Shown here piece by piece: positions 1 to 5,184 of a stretch of 7,887 nt of DNA (positions within the stretch are counted from its first letter, which is position 1; every line of letters starts with the position of its first letter). Under the pieces are notes generated by a model that was given only the letters and a program-made list of their open reading frames with translations, was not told where the DNA came from and ran no database searches. The position numbers were made by a program, and so were the translations under genes. The stretch comes from Solobacterium sp. GTDB lineage: Bacteria; Bacillota_I; Bacilli_A; Erysipelotrichales; Erysipelotrichaceae. The stretch lies in the NCBI GenBank assembly GCA_015256455.1, contig JABZMB010000056.1, positions 1 to 7,887 of the forward strand. The letters are read 5' to 3'.

Positions 1-1316
1 ACAACACGATCACTGATATGACGAATAAACTCATAATCATGTGATATAACAATGACACTTGCTTTCTTTTTTAACTCTTGAATTTCTCTTGCGACTCTAC
101 GCATGGATGAAAGGTCTAATCCACTGGTAGGTTCATCGAAAATGACAACTTTACGATTGCTTAAGATTCCTAATGCAACTTGAATTCGTTGTTTCTGTCC
201 ACCGCTCAAAGAGAATGGATGTGTATCAGCGTATTTTGTAAGTTGCAGATAATCCATTACATCCCTAATATCTTTGTGATTTATTTTATGATCAGCAATT
301 TCAAGCTCTGCTTGTACAGATGTACCAAACAATTGGTAATCTGCATCTTGCATAATATAGAAAGGCATTTCTCCAATTATTTTTCCATGCGCGCATGGAA
401 TACTCTTACAAAGTAGTCTTGCAAGTGTTGTCTTACCAACTCCATTTGTGCCAATGATTGCGGTAACTTCATTGGTAAAGAAATCTAGTGATATGCCTTG
501 CAAGATATCCTTGTATGAAATATCCACTAGCGAAAGAACTTTTTCCTTCTTTTCACTAGGTATTTGAAATGGAATATCCATCGCAAATAAATTAAAGCTT
601 CGTGTGTCATAGTTTGATTTTTTAAATAGCTCTTCACTATTGAAGATTTGCATCTTTCCTTCATCAAAGAGAAATACTCTGTTGATCAATCCATCAAGAT
701 AATAGAAGCGATGATCCGCAATCAGTACTGTATATCCTTCTTGTTTTAATTTTTCTACCAAAGCTCTAAATACATACGTATTGTGATAATCAAGATTGGC
801 AGATGGTTCATCTAACAAGATGATTTTTTGTCCCAACATCATTGCGGAGGCTATCGCTACCATTTGGCGCTCTCCTCCGGATAATTGAAAGATGTCTCGA
901 TTCAACAGATACTGAATCTGTAATAAAGAACTAACTTGTTGGAGACGTTCTTCCATCACGGCTTTATTCAAACCATAATTCTCCATACTGAATACAAGTT
1001 CACTGGTTGTATTCGTTGTAAAGAATTGACTGCGTGGATTTTGAAATACAGAACTGATATGACGACTAATCTCTGCCATACTCATATCCTTTGTATTTTG
1101 ATCATTGAGTAAGATTTCCCCTTGCAGTGCTCCTTCGACAACACGAGGAATCAGCCCATTGAGACATTTCAGGAATGTAGATTTACCACTACCACTATTA
1201 CCAGTCACCAAAATGATTTCACCTGGTTGTAGCGCAAAATGAACATCTTGAATTCCTTCCTTACTATCTTGATATTGGAAGGAAATGTTCTTACCCTCTA
1301 CGACATACGAACCCAT
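1..1316 (-). CDS. ECF transporter ATPase with two fused ABC domains (C-terminus off the window)
   Basis: Energy-coupling factor ATPase that hydrolyses ATP at the inner face of the membrane to drive vitamin uptake. Two ABC domains lie in one chain. Domain 1 has Walker A GNSGSGKST (39-47), Q-loop FQNPRSQFF (Q92), signature LSGGE (145-149), Walker B IILLDEP (E170) and switch H202. Domain 2 has Walker A GTNGVGKTT (289-297), Q-loop Q323, LSGGQ (370-374), VIFDEP (E395) and H426. Both catalytic sites look intact. The FQNPxxQ Q-loop and the HRxYYL segment after the first Walker B are typical of fused ECF ATPases such as YkoD. I read 438 codons before the left edge; relatives are roughly 450-490 residues, so little is missing. 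ATG at 1316 is preceded by GGGAGAG and overlaps the end of the EcfT gene by 19 bp, which suggests translational coupling. The substrate cannot be read from an ATPase; a further S-subunit gene may follow off the edge. Confidence 0.93.
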   Translation of the reverse strand, partial: MGSYVVEGKNISFQYQDSKEGIQDVHFALQPGEIILVTGNSGSGKSTFLKCLNGLIPRVVEGALQGEILLNDQNTKDMSMAEISRHISSVFQNPRSQFFTTNTTSELVFSMENYGLNKAVMEERLQQVSSLLQIQYLLNRDIFQLSGGERQMVAIASAMMLGQKIILLDEPSANLDYHNTYVFRALVEKLKQEGYTVLIADHRFYYLDGLINRVFLFDEGKMQIFNSEELFKKSNYDTRSFNLFAMDIPFQIPSEKKEKVLSLVDISYKDILQGISLDFFTNEVTAIIGTNGVGKTTLARLLCKSIPCAHGKIIGEMPFYIMQDADYQLFGTSVQAELEIADHKINHKDIRDVMDYLQLTKYADTHPFSLSGGQKQRIQVALGILSNRKVVIFDEPTSGLDLSSMRRVAREIQELKKKASVIVISHDYEFIRHISDRV

Positions 1317-1981
1317 AACATCTCTCCCACTAGTCCTAAACAAATCGCAACTGTAACAAGCGCATCCTTTATTCCAAAACGAATATTGTAATACGACGTC
1401 CTTCTTTCCGTGCAATCAATTCCCTTGCAAAGTCCAGCAGATGTTAATTCATCTGCTAAAATCAAACAGCGAAAAAGCTGTGGGACCACAAAGTACCCAA
1501 AGCTCTTTACAATATTTTTAAATTCAAAGCGAATCCCACGTAAACGCATCGATTCATTGATATATCGAAGTTCTTTAAAAAATGTTGGGATATATCGTAA
1601 CGTAATACTTAACGCTATAATGAACGCTCTTGGTACATGAATACTCTGTAAAGCAGAAATTACCTCAGATGGTTGATAATCATACATCAAAATAAGAGCC
1701 ACAATATATGTTGGCATCAATCGAACAATCATCATGAATAGCATCGAAACAAACTGCACTACTTCAATGTTACTCAACATCAAAAGCTGTTGTCCTAAAT
1801 AGAATAAAATTGTAATTCCGATAACTTTACATAATCTTTTATATTTCTTCATGTAAAGCAAAAATAAACTACTGACAATAAAGAAATACAAAGGAATCCA
1901 TTTATCATGCACAAACATCAAGATACATGGAATCAATATATTGTAGAAAATTAAAACAAGCGGATTAATCCGATAGCTCAC
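1298..1981 (-). CDS. ecfT: ECF transporter transmembrane component T (EcfT/CbiQ family)
   Basis: Membrane scaffold that links an S subunit to the ATPases of an ECF vitamin transporter. The 227-residue protein has an N-terminal half of hydrophobic helices (about 8-100) and a C-terminal cytoplasmic coupling region. The two coupling motifs, usually Ala-Arg-Gly, appear here as MRLRG (145-149) and GLCKG (183-187). The second is a clear departure from the consensus, although the surrounding pattern fits the family. The start is GTG at 1981, with AGAGGG a few bases upstream; the ATG at 1983 is followed directly by a stop codon and cannot be used. It is the first gene of a two-gene operon: its last codons overlap the start of the double-ABC ATPase. 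A promoter and a palindromic operator lie immediately upstream. It could serve the ThiT encoded 2 kb away or an S subunit off the left edge. Confidence 0.88.
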   Translation of the reverse strand: MSYRINPLVLIFYNILIPCILMFVHDKWIPLYFFIVSSLFLLYMKKYKRLCKVIGITILFYLGQQLLMLSNIEVVQFVSMLFMMIVRLMPTYIVALILMYDYQPSEVISALQSIHVPRAFIIALSITLRYIPTFFKELRYINESMRLRGIRFEFKNIVKSFGYFVVPQLFRCLILADELTSAGLCKGIDCTERRTSYYNIRFGIKDALVTVAICLGLVGEMLWVRMS

Positions 1982-1998
1982 ATTTCCCTCTTTCTAAA

Positions 1999-2018
1999 GT
2001 TAGTTTTAGTTAACTAAC
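1999..2018. promoter_or_regulatory. Operator over the ecfT transcription start
   Basis: GTTAGTTTTAGTTAACTAAC begins and ends with GTTAG/CTAAC and contains the perfect 12-bp palindrome TTAGTTAACTAA (2006-2017). Bases 1999-2014 read GTTAG-N6-TTAAC, one base away from the GTTAG-N6-CTAAC sites at 5030-5066. It sits 3 to 22 bp downstream of the -10 box, so it covers the predicted start site, a position typical of repressor sites. The regulator is unknown. Confidence 0.55.
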
Positions 2019-2021
2019 TGA

Positions 2022-2050
2022 ATTATACGCCCATGTATTTCTCCTTGCAA
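2022..2050 (-). promoter_or_regulatory. Sigma-A type promoter of the ecfT-ATPase operon
   Basis: On the minus strand, -35 TTGCAA (2050-2045), a 17-bp spacer and a perfect -10 TATAAT (2027-2022). Transcription should start near 2015, giving a leader of about 35 nt before the GTG at 1981. An inverted repeat GTTAAT-AA-ATTAAC (2058-2071) lies just upstream of the -35 box and might be a second binding site. Confidence 0.75.
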
Positions 2051-2070
2051 GAATTGCGTTAATAAATTAA

Positions 2071-2104
2071 CAAAGGGTTAGATACGCATATATCTAACCC
2101 TTTG
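2071..2104 (-). terminator. Intrinsic terminator of the HAD-oxidoreductase operon
   Basis: Perfect 14-bp inverted repeat: CAAAGGGTTAGATA (2071-2084), 6-nt loop, TATCTAACCCTTTG (2091-2104). On the minus strand it is followed by TTAATTTATT, an interrupted U-rich tail, so termination may be incomplete. The hairpin begins inside the oxidoreductase gene, whose stop codon TAG (2096-2094) is within the stem. Confidence 0.75.
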
Positions 2105-3062
2105 AAATTGATTGTAATGCTCGTTCTAAAACAGCTACAGTCATGATGGATTTATCTAACCACACATTCATCTGTTCTCTATTTTTTGTATCCATGATTT
2201 CCTGCATATATAGAAATTCATTCTTCATTGGATCTTCCTCTACAACAACGTCAATCTCTTCTGTTGTATTTGTAAGACGGTCATGTCTTTTTCCATGTCG
2301 TACATAACCAGGTCTTTCAGGATACATGATTGTACCCTCTTCACCTTGGATTATCACAAATGGATCAGATGTAGAATCCTTTGCGGCTGTGCATACAGCT
2401 TGGAAGGTAGGATATTCCATCATCAAGATACCTGATGTATCTACTCCATTCTCTGCTAGGTTTGGATAATACTGCACCTTCTTTGGCATGCCAAATAAAC
2501 CTATCACAAAGTGAATATTATACACATTCAAATCCATGAGTGCACCACCAGCTTGTGCTTTATCAAAGGTTGGTGTGATAATACCTTTTCTAAATTCATC
2601 ATAACGGCTAGAATACTTACTAAAGTTAGCCTGTATCAGTTTAACATTCCCAATCTTTGCTAGCTCTTCTTTTAGATGTTCATAGTTTTTACTATATCTA
2701 GAAAGGATTGCCTCAAATAACATGCATCCATGTTTAACTGCTAGTGCTTGTAGTTCTTTAGCTTCTGCTACAGTTACAGTAAATGGTTTTTCCACAATGA
2801 CATGCTTTCCCGCAAGAATTGCGTCCTTTGCGTATTGATAATGTAATGCATTGGTTAAACCAATATAGACTGTATCAAATGAAGTATCACTTAAAAACAT
2901 TTGATAATCTTTGTACTGACTAAGAATCTGATACTTTTCAACAATTGGTTTCCCCTTTAATTCATTACGACACCATAGTGCAGTAACCGCAATCTCTCCT
3001 CTTTGCATCGCTTCGATTGCAATAGGAACGATCATCCCATTTCCAACGATACCAACCTTCAT
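2094..3062 (-). CDS. Gfo/Idh/MocA family NAD(P)-dependent oxidoreductase
   Basis: Predicted cytoplasmic dehydrogenase of 322 residues, the usual family length. The N-terminal Rossmann fold opens with KVGIVGNGM (G-x-G at 7-9). The family hallmark EKP is at 91-93 in HVIVEKPF, and the C-terminal alpha/beta domain carries AGGALMDLNVYNIHF (171-185), which holds the conserved Asp177 and the Tyr181/His184 region. The family acts on sugars, inositols, dihydrodiols and related alcohols; the sequence does not identify the substrate. ATG at 3062 has GGGAG at 3075-3071. It follows the HAD phosphatase after only 15 bp and shares its transcript. The pairing would suit a sugar or sugar-phosphate side reaction, but that is inference from context. 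Confidence 0.9.
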   Translation of the reverse strand: MKVGIVGNGMIVPIAIEAMQRGEIAVTALWCRNELKGKPIVEKYQILSQYKDYQMFLSDTSFDTVYIGLTNALHYQYAKDAILAGKHVIVEKPFTVTVAEAKELQALAVKHGCMLFEAILSRYSKNYEHLKEELAKIGNVKLIQANFSKYSSRYDEFRKGIITPTFDKAQAGGALMDLNVYNIHFVIGLFGMPKKVQYYPNLAENGVDTSGILMMEYPTFQAVCTAAKDSTSDPFVIIQGEEGTIMYPERPGYVRHGKRHDRLTNTTEEIDVVVEEDPMKNEFLYMQEIMDTKNREQMNVWLDKSIMTVAVLERALQSISKG

Positions 3063-3077
3063 AGATTCTTCTCCCTT

Positions 3078-3908
3078 TTAGTCGATTAGTCTAAAGTGTT
3101 CGAATGCATGGTAAATACCATCATCCAAAATATCTTTTGTGACATAATCCGCAATCGCCTTGACACTCTCTGCACCATTTCCCATCGCTATGGAAGTTCC
3201 ACAATAGGACAACATCGGAATATCATTTCCACTATCCCCAATGCCTATCGCATCACTACGATCAGCGTGGTAATATTCTAGAACTTTCTCAATACCAGTT
3301 CCCTTGTTTATATCCTTATTTGTAATTTCTGCCCCATAGAATTTTTTGATAGGGTCTTCGATGACACGGGTGAGGATATATTGACTGTGTAGAGCTTTTT
3401 CTAACTGATCAAATTCATGTCCATCTTCGCTGTATACACAGATTTTGTATATCTCATCATCTTCATGTGCCGCTTCTTCTGGATAAATACAGTTTGCCAT
3501 TGCATTCTGTACTTTTTCTTCGTGGCTTGCATTCGGTAGCGAAAAGTATTTAAGTAGGAATTCATAACCTAATTCATTCCCATACGCTCCTGCATTTCCT
3601 TCTAAGCCATACCCTAGTTTCATATCATTAATCATATCTTTTAAATACTTCAGTTCGTCTTTTGGGATTGGACTATCATAGATACATTTGCGGTCAGCAT
3701 AGACTTTCGCACCAGCCGCAAGGATATAACCATCAATATCATATTCTAGATATGTCACAATCTCAGCTAAGCTTCTTCCTGTACATAAGAATACTTTATG
3801 CCCATTCTGTCTTGCTTTATGAATTGCACGTAAAGCACTCTCAGGTGTTTCATTGGTTGTTGGACTATATAAGGTGCCATCAATATCTAGAAATATATAT
3901 TTTGTCAT
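3078..3908 (-). CDS. Cof-type HAD-superfamily phosphatase
   Basis: Cytoplasmic Mg-dependent phosphatase of the HAD IIB (Cof) type, 276 residues. All four HAD motifs are visible: motif I FLDIDGTL with nucleophile D8 and acid/base D10, motif II LCTGRS with T43, motif III lysine K202 in NKGTGI, and motif IV GIGDSGNDIPML with D225 and D229. The region from about 85 to 195 forms the Cof cap domain that sets specificity; relatives dephosphorylate sugar phosphates, flavin or pyridoxal phosphates, so the substrate is open. I chose ATG at 3908 because GGAGGA lies 7 bp upstream and motif I follows at once. A longer reading from a TTG at 3959 would begin inside the preceding terminator. First gene of a two-gene operon with the oxidoreductase downstream. 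Confidence 0.92.
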   Translation of the reverse strand: MTKYIFLDIDGTLYSPTTNETPESALRAIHKARQNGHKVFLCTGRSLAEIVTYLEYDIDGYILAAGAKVYADRKCIYDSPIPKDELKYLKDMINDMKLGYGLEGNAGAYGNELGYEFLLKYFSLPNASHEEKVQNAMANCIYPEEAAHEDDEIYKICVYSEDGHEFDQLEKALHSQYILTRVIEDPIKKFYGAEITNKDINKGTGIEKVLEYYHADRSDAIGIGDSGNDIPMLSYCGTSIAMGNGAESVKAIADYVTKDILDDGIYHAFEHFRLID

Positions 3909-3926
3909 ATCAAATCCTCCGCCTCT

Positions 3927-3932
3927 ATTATA
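3927..3932 (-). promoter_or_regulatory. Possible -10 box for the HAD-oxidoreductase operon
   Basis: Perfect TATAAT on the minus strand just after the thiT terminator. No good -35 lies 16-18 bp upstream, and the predicted start would fall very near the ribosome binding site, so the leader would be extremely short. The promoter may be weak, or the operon may depend partly on read-through from thiT. Confidence 0.4.
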
Positions 3933-3935
3933 GCC

Positions 3936-3964
3936 AAAAAACAGACTGGCTTGTGCCAATCTGT
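3936..3964 (-). terminator. Intrinsic terminator of thiT
   Basis: On the minus strand ACAGATTGGC (3964-3955), loop ACAA, GCCAGTCTGT (3950-3941), followed by a run of T to 3936. The stem has 10 bp with one G-T pair. The first stem base is the last base of the thiT stop codon (3966-3964). Confidence 0.9.
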
Positions 3965-4665
3965 TACATTCCTTGGATATTTGCTTTTTTAATTCGACTC
4001 ATTAATACTGGAACGATTAATAAGCAGATAATCATTGTCACTAAGTTATACCATAAGTTATAACCCAATGAGAATGTCCATGCTGGTAAACTTCCTGCCG
4101 CAGTTCCCTCTGCCCAGAAATAGGCACCAGAAATAACTGTAGAGAAATACTTAATTACCATTACAATCACAATACCAAAGTGGCCCTTTGTGCTTGTTAG
4201 GAATAGACCTAATGCAATGACCAAGGCTGCTAATACGATACCAGCTACTAAAGCCATTAAATTCATACCGTAAGAGTAATATACAGCAGCACATTCAGAT
4301 AAACCAATTAAAGATACTACAGTTAATACCACTGGTTTGCTTGCATGTTCAAATGGTTTAAACAATGACACCATTCCAACAATACTGATTGGTAGTACAT
4401 AGTCTAATACAATCTGCATTGGTTGAACAAAGTACATTGGGAAACCTAATACAATTGTTAGTAAGAATGATGCAAGACCACACAACGCTCCATACTTCCA
4501 ACCAAGATGATACGATGCAATCATAAGTGGAATTAATTCAAGTTCAATTGAACCACCATTAGGCATCTGTAGGAAAGGTATCATATTTCCTACCATTTTT
4601 AGCGCTACATATAACGCCATGTAGATTGCCATAAATGCAATCTTTTTAATCTGATCGTTTTTCAT
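3964..4665 (-). CDS. thiT: Thiamine ECF transporter substrate-binding subunit ThiT
   Basis: Integral membrane S subunit that captures thiamine for an ECF transporter, 233 residues. The first helix carries A13-x3-A17-x3-A21, the helix-packing motif S subunits use to contact EcfT. Family features follow in order: LELIPLMIASYHLGWKYGALCG (42-63), Y78, QIVLDY (Q84, D88, Y89), FSTVISGAYFW (W184) and SLGYN (N203). By position these match the residues that stack on and hydrogen-bond thiamine in characterised ThiT proteins. It is longer than typical ThiT (about 180-200 residues) because of extra hydrophobic sequence around 109-156. ATG at 4665 is supported by GGAGG 10 bp upstream; the TTG-initiated extension from 4695 would run through the ribosome binding site. 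A TPP riboswitch directly upstream supports the assignment strongly. It is a single-gene transcript with its own terminator. Confidence 0.9.
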   Translation of the reverse strand: MKNDQIKKIAFMAIYMALYVALKMVGNMIPFLQMPNGGSIELELIPLMIASYHLGWKYGALCGLASFLLTIVLGFPMYFVQPMQIVLDYVLPISIVGMVSLFKPFEHASKPVVLTVVSLIGLSECAAVYYSYGMNLMALVAGIVLAALVIALGLFLTSTKGHFGIVIVMVIKYFSTVISGAYFWAEGTAAGSLPAWTFSLGYNLWYNLVTMIICLLIVPVLMSRIKKANIQGM

Positions 4666-4672
4666 AAAAAAT

Positions 4673-4693
4673 ACACCTCCATTTTGAAGGCGC
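4673..4693 (-). promoter_or_regulatory. Predicted hairpin sequestering the thiT ribosome binding site
   Basis: Minus strand GCGCCTTC (4693-4686), loop AAAAT, GGAGGTGT (4680-4673) forms an 8-bp stem, counting G-U pairs, that buries the Shine-Dalgarno sequence. A competing 10-bp pairing is possible between GTAGGGAGTT (4720-4711, the 3' strand of the riboswitch core) and AATTCCTTGC (4701-4692), which overlaps the sequestering stem by two bases. With no U-run terminator here, this suggests control of translation rather than transcription. Confidence 0.6.
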
Positions 4694-4709
4694 AAGGAAT
4701 TAAAGAATT

Positions 4710-4779
4710 GAACTCCCTACGCTAGCTTTACCTAGATCAGGTGATAAGGGTTTTTCTCAGCATGCATGCACCCCTGTTC
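4710..4779 (-). ncRNA. TPP riboswitch (THI element)
   Basis: Minus-strand leader of thiT with the conserved core of the TPP aptamer in order: GGGGTGC, GCTGAGA, ACCC, CCTGATCTAGGTAA and AGCGTAGGGA. The closing helix is GAAC (4779-4776) with GTTC (4713-4710). The variable P3 arm is very short here (GCATGC region). The aptamer binds thiamine pyrophosphate and would shut down thiT when TPP is plentiful. The predicted start site at about 4782 puts the aptamer at the very 5' end of the transcript. Confidence 0.95.
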
Positions 4780-4788
4780 ACGCAATCA

Positions 4789-4797
4789 ATCATATCA
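4789..4797 (-). promoter_or_regulatory. Extended -10 promoter of thiT
   Basis: Minus strand TGATATGAT (4797-4789): -10 TATGAT preceded by a TGn extension. The -35 region (TTTTCT or TTTTTC) is poor, which an extended -10 can offset. Start expected around 4782, directly before the riboswitch. Confidence 0.6.
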
Positions 4798-4810
4798 CTT
4801 TTTATAATGA

Positions 4811-4855
4811 AAGAAAAAGAATATTGCTTGGATGCCCCGTCCTTACAATATTCTT
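4811..4855 (-). terminator. Intrinsic terminator upstream of the thiT promoter
   Basis: Perfect 10-bp outer stem AAGAATATTG (4855-4846 on the minus strand) with CAATATTCTT (4826-4817), a 3x3 internal loop, then an inner 5-bp stem GGACG/CATCC with loop GGG. The 3' side runs into TTTCTTT on the minus strand, so it terminates transcripts arriving from the right. No gene ends nearby, which implies a separate transcript between 5042 and here. Confidence 0.7.
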
Positions 4856-5042
4856 CATTATTTCGCATATTCCAGTGTAATTTGAGGAGGACACGGATAT
4901 GCATGGATTTTTTCCGGACATTATGTCAATTAGATTTTTACAAGTCTGCCCATGACTTGTAATAAAGGATTCCGGAACACGCAGGGACTGATGTATAAAG
5001 GAGTGTGTGATGGAAAGAGTGAGACATCAGTTAGCCTGTGCT
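4812..5042 (-). ncRNA. Candidate structured small RNA, unknown family
   Basis: Between a promoter (5077-5049) and a terminator (4855-4811), the minus strand has no open reading frame with a ribosome binding site but holds successive inverted repeats. H1 is ACTGATGT (5031-5024) with ACATCAGT (4994-4987) around a 29-nt pyrimidine-rich loop. H2 is TTCCGGA (4977-4971) with TCCGGAA (4918-4912), enclosing the 9-bp hairpin TTACAAGTC/GACTTGTAA (4962-4938). H3 is GCATATCC-GTGT (4902-4891) with ACAC-GG-ATATGC (4878-4865), two single-base bulges, loop CCTCCTCAAATT. The last is the terminator. Loops H1 and H3 contain CTCCTTT and CCTCCTC, both complementary to Shine-Dalgarno sequence. I recognise no known RNA family. 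It might instead be a long leader of thiT or the antisense of small plus-strand peptides. Confidence 0.5.
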
Positions 5043-5066
5043 AACTGTATGTTAGCAAACACTAAC
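5030..5066. promoter_or_regulatory. Tandem GTTAG-N6-CTAAC operator
   Basis: Two 16-bp sites of identical layout, 5030-5045 and 5051-5066, with centres 21 bp apart (two helical turns). The first extends to the 20-bp inverted repeat CAGTTAGCCTGTGCTAACTG (5028-5047). One site lies between the -35 and -10 boxes of the minus-strand promoter and overlaps the -10; the other covers the predicted start. Same-face placement suggests cooperative binding by a dimeric repressor. A related site is at 1999-2014. Confidence 0.6.
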
Positions 5067-5077
5067 CCTCCTGTCAA
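5049..5077 (-). promoter_or_regulatory. Minus-strand promoter of the candidate small RNA
   Basis: Perfect -35 TTGACA (5077-5072), 17-bp spacer, -10 TAACAT (5054-5049, 4 of 6 matches). The start should be near 5042. The region upstream (5078-5140) is very AT-rich with A/T runs, as for an UP element. The tandem operator overlaps it. Confidence 0.65.
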
Positions 5078-5140
5078 CAAAGATTATCATTTTTTATCAA
5101 AAATTATTTCAAATTATTTTATACCTTCTATTGACGTTAC

Positions 5141-5175
5141 AAAAAGACAACATATGTTACGCCATATATTGTCTT
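5141..5175 (-). terminator. Intrinsic terminator of the double histidine-phosphatase gene
   Basis: Minus-strand stem AAGACAATATATG (5175-5163), loop GCGTAA, CATATGTTGTCTT (5156-5144), 13 bp including one U-G pair, then a run of five T (5145-5141). It starts 9 bp after the stop codon. Confidence 0.85.
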
Positions 5176-5184
5176 ATGTATTGA

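Noticed and set aside
180..416. Plus-strand ORF of 78 codons
   Set aside because: It lies opposite the second ABC domain, which is intact in the other strand; no ribosome binding site.
1410..1640. Plus-strand ORF of 76 codons
   Set aside because: Antisense to ecfT with no family resemblance.
2077..2098. GTTAG and CTAAC in inverted orientation, like the operator
   Set aside because: They are 12 bp apart and form part of the 14-bp terminator stem, so the match is explained otherwise.
3909..3959. Seventeen-residue N-terminal extension of the HAD protein from a TTG codon
   Set aside because: It begins within the thiT terminator, and ATG at 3908 has a strong ribosome binding site directly before motif I.
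3096..4063. Plus-strand ORFs opposite the HAD gene and the thiT terminator
   Set aside because: Shadows of well-supported minus-strand genes; one crosses a terminator.
4666..4695. Ten-residue N-terminal extension of ThiT from a TTG codon
   Set aside because: It would translate the ribosome binding site and the sequestering hairpin; ATG at 4665 has GGAGG correctly spaced.
4806..4925. Minus-strand ORF of 39 codons starting at an ATG near 4925
   Set aside because: No ribosome binding site, and it reads through the terminator hairpin.
4741..4962. Plus-strand ORF of 73 codons
   Set aside because: It runs opposite the TPP riboswitch and thiT promoter.
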